A stretch of 64,000 nucleotides of DNA from Marinifilum sp965230805 (GTDB lineage Bacteria; Bacteroidota; Bacteroidia; Bacteroidales; Marinifilaceae), in assembly GCF_965230805.1 (NCBI RefSeq), contig NZ_OZ246019.1:2604001-2668000 (forward strand). Direction: 5' to 3'. Shown here piece after piece: positions 58,429 to 64,000 of the stretch (positions within the stretch are counted from its first letter, which is position 1; every line of letters starts with the position of its first letter). Below the pieces are notes generated by a model. That model saw only the letters and a list, made by a program, of their open reading frames with translations. It searched no databases and was not told the origin of the DNA. The position numbers and the translations under genes were made by a program.

Positions 58429-59802
58429 TTATTCTTTCAAACCAGGAGCATCATCCATTCTGTCGATTAAGGCTTGAGGCAATTTTTTCTTTACCTTGGC
58501 GCCCAGTTCCCTAATTTTTTCGGCACTACGTATCAAGTTACCACGGCCTTCGGTAAGTTTATTCATCGAAGTTGAATAAGTTTTTTTGGCCGTATCCATC
58601 TGTCTGCCCAAGCTAATCATATCCTCAACAAAGCCTACAAATTTGTCGTACAAAGCTCCTCCCTGGCGTGCAATTTCCAATACATTTCGGTTTTGGTGTT
58701 CCTGTTTCCAGATTGAGGCGATGGTGCGCAATGTAGCCAATAGGGTGGATGGACTTACAATTACAATTTTGCTTTCCCAAGCGTAGCTAAACAGTTCCTG
58801 ATCGGCCTGCACGGCCATGGCAAACGACGATTCGATCGGAACAAACATCAAAACAAAGTCAGGAGAGTTTAAAGCCTCTGCACTTTGGTAATGCTTATCG
58901 GCCAATTCTTTTACGTGTGCTTTCATCGAACTAATGTGATCTTTCAGGTATTTAGCCTTTTCCTCTTCGCCCTTGCAATTCACAAAACGCTCGTAGGCAA
59001 CCAACGACACCTTCGAATCAACGATCACATGTTTCTCATCAGGCAAACGGATAATCGCATCCGGGCGAATGGTCTGTCCTTCGATGTTTTGTGTAACTAC
59101 TTCGCGATCGTACTCTTCACCTTTTGTAAGCCCCGAACGCTCAAGTATTCTTTCCAAAACAACCTCACCCCAATTTCCTTGTTTTTTTACATCACCTTTT
59201 AAGGCTTTTGTAAGGTTGTTGGCTTCGTCGCTTATTTTGGCATTTAAATCGTAAAGCTTTTTCACTTCCTCTTTCAGGCTGATCTTATCGCGCAGCTCTT
59301 TGTCGTAGGTTTCCTCTACCTTCTTCTCAAACGAAGTCAGTTTTTCCTTTATTGGTCCCAGTATATCACTCATGTTCTTCTGATTCGAAGAAGTAAACTC
59401 TTTGGTGTTTTCTTTTAGGATTTTAGAAGCAATATTTTCGAATTCGGTAGTGAATTTCTTTTGCAATTCCAGGAGTTCCTGTTTTTGATTCTCTAAACGC
59501 TCCTCCAAGTTCTTTCTTTCGGTAGCCGATATTGAAACCGAACGGGTTAGTTTTTCATTTTTATCTCTTTCTTCGCTCAATGAATTCAACAATTCTTCTT
59601 TTTCCCGTTTTGAATTGTTTGCACGCTCTTCCAGTATCGATAATTGATGCGATAAGTCTGATCTTTCCTTTATAAAAGCATTTTCTTGTTTCAACAATTC
59701 TTCGCGACTCAAAGTAGCTTGTTGGGTGATTTTTTTTCTCATCACCAGCCATCCAATAATAAAGCCTTTCAGAATTCCAATTCCAATATATAAATATTCC
59801 AT
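58429..59802 (-). CDS. rmuC: RmuC family DNA recombination protein
   Basis: The product of about 457 residues starts MEYLYIGIGILKGFIIGWLVMRKK, a membrane anchor, and I therefore take ATG 59802. A long coiled coil (about 35-170) is followed by the RmuC core with KKQGNWGEVVLERILERSGL, RPDAIIRLPDEKHVIVDSKVSLVAYERF and FVPIESSFAMAVQAD. The core has a restriction-endonuclease-like fold. The E. coli protein limits certain inverted-repeat recombination events. The gene borders the accessory island but looks like normal core DNA. Confidence 0.94.
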   Translation of the reverse strand: MEYLYIGIGILKGFIIGWLVMRKKITQQATLSREELLKQENAFIKERSDLSHQLSILEERANNSKREKEELLNSLSEERDKNEKLTRSVSISATERKNLEERLENQKQELLELQKKFTTEFENIASKILKENTKEFTSSNQKNMSDILGPIKEKLTSFEKKVEETYDKELRDKISLKEEVKKLYDLNAKISDEANNLTKALKGDVKKQGNWGEVVLERILERSGLTKGEEYDREVVTQNIEGQTIRPDAIIRLPDEKHVIVDSKVSLVAYERFVNCKGEEEKAKYLKDHISSMKAHVKELADKHYQSAEALNSPDFVLMFVPIESSFAMAVQADQELFSYAWESKIVIVSPSTLLATLRTIASIWKQEHQNRNVLEIARQGGALYDKFVGFVEDMISLGRQMDTAKKTYSTSMNKLTEGRGNLIRSAEKIRELGAKVKKKLPQALIDRMDDAPGLKE

Positions 59803-59939
59803 CCGTTTTTCTTTAAGAACAAAGTATTTGGCGAAGGAACACAAAGTACTGTGTATCCTGTGCTAATTTTCTGTGCTTTGTGTGTGTCTATTTATGATTT
59901 ATTTGTTCGATCAAAAATAACAATTTATAAAATCATTAC

Positions 59940-60707
59940 TTAGTGATAATTTTTAGGTTTTTCGAATTCTTTCAGTTCCATTAAGCCATTATCCAGCACT
60001 GCATAGGTAAAATGTGTAACCCAATCACCAGTGTTAATGTATCTGCTTTTGCCGTTCAAATCAATATCGCATGGCCAATGCCTGTGGCCAAACACAAAAT
60101 AATCGAAATGTTCTTTCTTTAGTTCGTCTCTGGAAAAAAGAACAAGCCATTCTTTATCAATACCTCTAAAATCATCTGCTTCAACCATGCCATTGCTCAG
60201 GCGGCTGTGTCCCGACCATTTAAGTGCCAACCAAATTGCAAAATTCGGATGAATCCTGGCAAAGCCCCATTGTAAAAAAGGATTGGTAAATATCTTTTTC
60301 AGGATTTTATAACTTTTGTCGTAAGGCCCCATTCCATCGCCATGAGCCAGAAAGAATTTCTTTCCGTGTAATTCTGTTTTCACGATATCACGATGTACAA
60401 TAACTCCTGTTTCGCTTGGCAGATAATCAAACACCCAAATGTCGTGATTTCCAGTAAAAAAATGCACCGGAATACCGGAATCGGTAATTTCGGCAAGTTT
60501 GCCTAAAACTCTTGTAAACCCTCTTGGTACGGCACGTTTGTATTCAAACCAAAAGTCAAAAATATCACCCATCAAGTAAATGGCTTCGGCATCTGCTTTT
60601 ACCATATCCAACCATTTTACAAACAACAATTCGCGCTCACGATTATTGTTCAAAGCTGGTGCACCCAGATGTACATCCGATGCAAAATATATTTTTTTAT
60701 TCCTCAT
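59940..60707 (-). CDS. lpxH: UDP-2,3-diacylglucosamine diphosphatase (LpxH-like)
   Basis: The 255-residue calcineurin-type phosphoesterase shows all metal motifs in order: SDVHLG, GDIFDFW, GNHD, HGDG and GHRHWP. LpxH hydrolyses UDP-2,3-diacylglucosamine to lipid X in lipid A synthesis at the inner membrane face. The length and the segment FTNPFLQWGFARIHPNFAIWLALKW, a helical insertion, agree with Bacteroidota LpxH. No other lipid A gene is adjacent. Confidence 0.9.
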   Translation of the reverse strand: MRNKKIYFASDVHLGAPALNNNRERELLFVKWLDMVKADAEAIYLMGDIFDFWFEYKRAVPRGFTRVLGKLAEITDSGIPVHFFTGNHDIWVFDYLPSETGVIVHRDIVKTELHGKKFFLAHGDGMGPYDKSYKILKKIFTNPFLQWGFARIHPNFAIWLALKWSGHSRLSNGMVEADDFRGIDKEWLVLFSRDELKKEHFDYFVFGHRHWPCDIDLNGKSRYINTGDWVTHFTYAVLDNGLMELKEFEKPKNYH

Positions 60708-60821
60708 AAATTGTACTTATAAGTGCCTAAAACTGAAAGAACCTAAAGTTTATTAAAACCATTTGTTAATTGCTACAGATATAGAATGCCTTAAGTTAGC
60801 AATAATCACTGATAACCTAAG

Positions 60822-60850
60822 GCACTTTAAATACTCATAAACTTTAAGTA
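60822..60850. repeat. AAGTACT-type intergenic repeat
   Basis: The spacer carries GGCACTTTAAATACTC and ACTTTAAGTACTA up to the stop of the next gene, matching parts of the repeat at 150-178. Confidence 0.45.
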
Positions 60851-62005
60851 CTATTTCACATACTCAGCAACTTTCTCTTCCAGTCGTCTTCCAAAAAGAT
60901 CTTTACCAACAATTTCGCCTCTTTGGTCGATAAGATAATTTGCAGGCACTTGCTGAATATTTAATAAGCGCACGGCATTGGCACTTCCGTTTTTAAGATC
61001 ACAAACATTTGTCCAGTTCATCTGGTCTTCTTTAATTGCCTTTTTCCAAAGATTTTCGTCCTGATCGACAGAAATCTGATAGATTCTTAAACCTTTGCTT
61101 TTGTACTTATCGTAGATTTTTTTCAAGGTTTTATTTTGCTTACGCGACCTGGCATCCTGAGAAGCCCAGTAACTTAGAACAATAAATTTTCCTTGAAACG
61201 ACGAAAGGCTAAGCTCTTTGCCATTGGTATCCGGCAATGTAATTTCCGGGAAACCGGATCCCTTTTCTTCAATCATTTTGGCAATACTCAAACTGGCCAT
61301 TCTCTTTTCAAGGGTTTTGTAGTTGGCCAAAATAGCTTTGGTGTATTCATGTTCAGGATAAAGTGCTTTCATCGAAGAGGCAACAATTCTTACAAATTGA
61401 ATATCCTTGTTTTCATTCAAAGTAAAAGTATTGTCATCAATTTTTTGATACAATGCCATATAGCTAGCCAAGGATGTAGCGTTTTCCATGATAAAATTGA
61501 TAGAGAATTCTCTTTGGGCTTGAATGGCTTCCACATATTTGGCAAGCAAATTTTGCGATACGCTTGAGAAATCCGCATCGTTTTTTTTCTCTTCCATTTG
61601 CTTGCGGATTTTAGCAATTTTAGCCTTGGTTACATTTAAAGTATCGTTGATTTGTTTTACCAGCTTCGAACCTTTCGACCCTTCAACAATATACTTTTTG
61701 TTCATGTTCTCAGCCTTGCTATAAACTAGCATATTATCGTTTTCCTCTGCCAAAAGTGTAAGCAATTTACCATTCGATAAACGCAGCAAATAAAATTCGG
61801 GTTGAGTTACATTACAATCAAATTCAAATCGACCTTCTTTGTCAAGTTTAACCGAATCAATAGTAGTTGTTCCGGAAATATGCAGATGATCAAAATACAA
61901 AGTTTTGCCATTTGCATTGTCGATTTTTCCTTCGATGCTTACATTTCCTTTTTGACCACAGGCCCAGAATAAAAATAGTGGAAGTACAAATAATAGTTTT
62001 CTCAT
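60851..62005 (-). CDS. TlpA-like lipoprotein with DUF4369 domain, lacking the CxxC motif
   Basis: The 384-residue protein starts with a lipoprotein signal (MRKLLFVLPLFLFWAC, Cys16). Residues about 20-120 form a DUF4369-like beta domain (VSIEGKIDNANGKTLYFDHL), then a helical part and a thioredoxin-like domain from about 250. Where TlpA proteins have WCxxC, this one reads YWASQDARSRKQN, so both redox cysteines are missing. The cis-proline VPANYLID remains. It may be a binding or chaperone form of the fold at the periplasmic side. Confidence 0.85.
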   Translation of the reverse strand: MRKLLFVLPLFLFWACGQKGNVSIEGKIDNANGKTLYFDHLHISGTTTIDSVKLDKEGRFEFDCNVTQPEFYLLRLSNGKLLTLLAEENDNMLVYSKAENMNKKYIVEGSKGSKLVKQINDTLNVTKAKIAKIRKQMEEKKNDADFSSVSQNLLAKYVEAIQAQREFSINFIMENATSLASYMALYQKIDDNTFTLNENKDIQFVRIVASSMKALYPEHEYTKAILANYKTLEKRMASLSIAKMIEEKGSGFPEITLPDTNGKELSLSSFQGKFIVLSYWASQDARSRKQNKTLKKIYDKYKSKGLRIYQISVDQDENLWKKAIKEDQMNWTNVCDLKNGSANAVRLLNIQQVPANYLIDQRGEIVGKDLFGRRLEEKVAEYVK

Positions 62006-62601
62006 ACTTATGGATTAGATTGTGTTATTTAAAAAATATTTGTTTCGCGATTAAATTGCTTTATTTCAAAAGCCTTGCCTTACTAAAGCCCGAAGGGTGC
62101 GTGTTCACAAAGCAAGAGGAGTGCGAAACTTAAGGCGGAAATTTACTAATAATTTCCTGTATAATCATTATCGAGTCATACGAATCAGGAGTTGAAAGTA
62201 CTTAATGTATAAAGTTTCGATGCTTGCAAAAAAAGAGCTTACAATCATTAAATGAACTATTACAGCGAAATAAGGAAACTAAATATTCAAATTTAACTTT
62301 AAGTACTTGAGGCATTTTAAGCATTAGCCTGCCTCTTCTTCGAATAAAAACTTAGCTCAACGGAATAACAGCATCGCTAAAGCAAAAGTTGTGATTTGTT
62401 TCCTGTAATACCCGGATTTCCATGAAATGATTCTCATTTCTTAATGGGTATGGTTTAGATCAACTAATGTAATGAGCTGATCAGGTTTGGGAATTTTTCA
62501 TATTTTTGCTTTCAGATTAAAAAGGTGAAATTTTCTGCTTTTGACAGAATAAATGGTAGATAAATTGATTTGACTTTCGCCTCTTACAACTAATATATCT
62601 G
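62006..62601. other. Gene-free divergent spacer between the TlpA-like gene and ribF
   Basis: Almost 600 bases contain no supported gene. There are AAGTACTT words at 62196-62203 and 62301-62308, and the first 14 bases at 62191 equal those at 111-124. A candidate -7 element TATTTTTG lies at 62501-62508, about 93 bases upstream of ribF. Nothing else could be assigned. Confidence 0.4.
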
Positions 62602-63558
62602 ATGAAAATATATAAGAATCTTAAAGATTTCTCTGCACTTAATCCGGTGGTTACCATTGGTACTTTCGATGGAGTTCATCTAGGTCATCGTAAAGTAATT
62701 CGGCGATTACAGGAATTGGCTCATAAGGTGAAAGGCGAGACCGTGATTTTCACCTTCTATCCACATCCTCGTTTGGTATTAAACAAGGAAGACAACGGAC
62801 TTCGCCTGATTAATACTTTGGAAGAGAAGAAAGTTCTGCTCGAAGCGGCTGGTATCGATCATCTTGTAATTTATCCATTTACCAAAGAGTTTTCGCAATT
62901 GTCGTATGTTGAGTTTGTTGAACAGATTTTGGTAAAACAAATGGGAATGAAATACCTGGTTGTAGGTTACGATCACCGATTTGGACACAACAGGGAAGGA
63001 AAGTACGAGGATCTAAAGGTTTTTGCCGATCAGTTGAACTTTAAGATTGAGCGTCAGGATGTTTTAAATATGGATGCCATTAATGTAAGCTCAACCAAAA
63101 TCCGCAAAGCCATTGGCGAAGGAGATATCAAAACGGCAAACAAATATCTGGGTTATAGATTCTTTATTAAAGGCGATGTGGTTGACGGACAAAAGTTAGG
63201 CAGTAAAATAGGTTTTCCTACGGCTAATATCAATCCGCAGGAAAGCTATAAACTTGTTCCAAAAGATGGAGTGTATGCCGTTAAGGTTGATGTTGATGAT
63301 AAACGTTATTTGGGAATGTTGAATATTGGGGTGCGTCCTACAGTAAACAATCAATTGGATAAGCGATCTATAGAAGTTCACATTCTGGATTTTGATAAAG
63401 ATATTTACTACAAGAACATTACCATTCATTTTTACCAAAGAATACGTAATGAGCAATTCTTTGCCTCGATAGATGAGCTAAAGGCACAGTTGGCTAAAGA
63501 TAAGCAAGCTGTTGTTGAGTTATTAGGGCAATTAGGAGAACCAGATTGGAGTGAATAG
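62602..63558 (+). CDS. ribF: Bifunctional riboflavin kinase/FAD synthetase
   Basis: The 318-residue RibF makes FMN from riboflavin and then FAD. The N-terminal adenylyltransferase domain has VTIGTFDGVHLGHRKVI, VGYDHRFGHNREG and VSSTKIRKAIGEG. The C-terminal kinase domain has GDVVDGQKLGSKIGFPTANI and KDGVYAVKV. Length and order are canonical. The TAG stop (63556-63558) touches the solo MITE end that starts at its last base. Confidence 0.96.
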   Translation: MKIYKNLKDFSALNPVVTIGTFDGVHLGHRKVIRRLQELAHKVKGETVIFTFYPHPRLVLNKEDNGLRLINTLEEKKVLLEAAGIDHLVIYPFTKEFSQLSYVEFVEQILVKQMGMKYLVVGYDHRFGHNREGKYEDLKVFADQLNFKIERQDVLNMDAINVSSTKIRKAIGEGDIKTANKYLGYRFFIKGDVVDGQKLGSKIGFPTANINPQESYKLVPKDGVYAVKVDVDDKRYLGMLNIGVRPTVNNQLDKRSIEVHILDFDKDIYYKNITIHFYQRIRNEQFFASIDELKAQLAKDKQAVVELLGQLGEPDWSE

Positions 63559-63582
63559 AATTTTACGTCGAACTCACGTTTA
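63558..63582. mobile_element. Solo terminal repeat of the MITE-like family
   Basis: These 25 bases begin GAATTTTACGTCGAACTC and differ from the copy A end (5624-5648) at about two positions. No second end or internal part is present nearby. It is a single remnant, placed exactly at the ribF stop codon. Confidence 0.7.
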
Positions 63583-63670
63583 TTAATAACCTTAGCCATA
63601 TTGTATATCAAAGTCCCCTTCAGGGGATTTGGGGGTAAATCATCAATAATCGGCGTCTAAATAAAAAACA

Positions 63671-63693
63671 ACCCCGAAGAAAATCTTCGGGGT
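63671..63693 (-). terminator. Intrinsic terminator of the membrane pyrophosphatase gene
   Basis: ACCCCGAAGA at 63671-63680 pairs perfectly with TCTTCGGGGT at 63684-63693 around AAA. On the minus strand a TTGTTTTTTAT tract follows, ending the gene at 63717. Confidence 0.8.
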
Positions 63694-63716
63694 CATTACA
63701 ATTTGAAAGCAAATAT

Positions 63717-64000
63717 TTAATTTTTGCTAGCTTCAGCCTTTACATCTTTATGATGGTTAATACCTGATTTTTCTGTTTTGGTTTCAGGTGTACTTCCCTG
63801 TTCTATTGGCTTATCAGGAATTCTCATTCCGTAGAATGAACGATAAACAAAGAACAATCCAATTAGCAAGAATATACCTCCAATGTATGGAGCCATATTT
63901 GCCTCCCCAGTTTTATCAGCATGAATAATCAATTCAATTGCAATTTCAGCAGCCAATAGACCGAATAGAGTAGAGAACTTAATAATCGGGTTTAGAGCTA
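63717..64000 (-). CDS. hppA: Membrane-bound ion-translocating pyrophosphatase, C-terminal part
   Basis: The frame enters from the right window edge without an internal start and ends at 63717. The visible part reads ALNPIIKFSTLFGLLAAEIA, then a membrane helix GGIFLLIGLFFVYRSFYGM and a polar Lys/Glu-rich tail. LNPIIKFSTLFGLLA is the last conserved segment of membrane pyrophosphatases, which couple pyrophosphate hydrolysis to H+ or Na+ transport. Ion type cannot be told from this end. The tail beyond the last helix is about 30 residues. Confidence 0.75.
   Translation of the reverse strand, partial: ALNPIIKFSTLFGLLAAEIAIELIIHADKTGEANMAPYIGGIFLLIGLFFVYRSFYGMRIPDKPIEQGSTPETKTEKSGINHHKDVKAEASKN

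Noticed and set aside
58293..58514. 73-codon plus-strand frame before rmuC
   Set aside because: It overlaps the 3' end of rmuC in antisense and has no recognisable feature.

Overview
The window is chromosomal DNA of a member of the Bacteroidota, probably a marine anaerobic or facultative lineage near Marinifilaceae/Marinilabiliales (the rank is an inference from gene content). Supporting features are the TAnnTTTG-type -7 promoter elements, a DnaQ-DnaE fusion polymerase, the ferredoxin-dependent 2-oxoacid oxidoreductase, GIN-domain and OmpA/PKD envelope proteins, MacB/FtsX permease arrays paired with an NtrC-type two-component system, and intergenic palindromic repeats of the kind common in this phylum. 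No tRNA, rRNA or CRISPR array was seen.

Layout. 0-12.8 kb is ordinary core: a YrdC/Sua5 protein, soluble pyrophosphatase, ComM-like ATPase, GmhA, a Kv-type channel, mutL, two rhomboid proteases, a membrane-anchored endonuclease/exonuclease/phosphatase protein and small envelope or SnoaL genes. 12.8-13.4 kb is a non-coding repeat with ten 21-bp tandem units. 13.4-27 kb carries a GIN-domain protein, rimM-rpsP, the large DnaQ-DnaE polymerase, trxA, a DUF58 protein, a MORN-like lipoprotein, an OmpA/beta-propeller pair and an Lrp-type regulator. 27-38 kb is an energy and amino-acid metabolism block: four-subunit 2-oxoacid:ferredoxin oxidoreductase plus aminotransferase, a molybdopterin oxidoreductase with a fused DmsB-DmsC partner, a gamma-lyase-type PLP enzyme and a GNAT enzyme. 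38-49 kb holds three FtsX-like permeases, the 3' scar of a fourth, their ATPase and a divergent sigma-54 response regulator/kinase pair. The regulator has an in-frame TAG. A sigma-54 promoter and dyad sites lie between the two units.

50.6-58.3 kb is the accessory part and the best candidate for a little-described system. A second, inverted copy of the 610-bp repeat is followed by a compact four-gene operon: HNH endonuclease, an 868-residue protein with two GHKL ATPase modules and a histidine-kinase-like H-box, a 721-residue protein with a split receiver-like domain, and a C5-cytosine DNA methyltransferase. I read this as a restriction-modification or anti-phage system with an ATPase/phosphorelay-like control layer. 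It ends next to a decayed fragment of a beta-propeller gene whose intact paralogue lies at 22.9 kb. 58.4-64 kb returns to core genes: rmuC, lpxH, a TlpA-like lipoprotein without redox cysteines, ribF and the end of a membrane pyrophosphatase.

Repeats matter here. A TTAA-ended MITE-like family has two full copies (5.4 and 49.1 kb) and solo ends exactly at gene stop codons (63.56 kb, possibly 11.2 kb). The 610-bp repeats at 12.8 and 50.7 kb are inverted and could invert the 37 kb between them. Several short palindromic repeats sit between operon genes.
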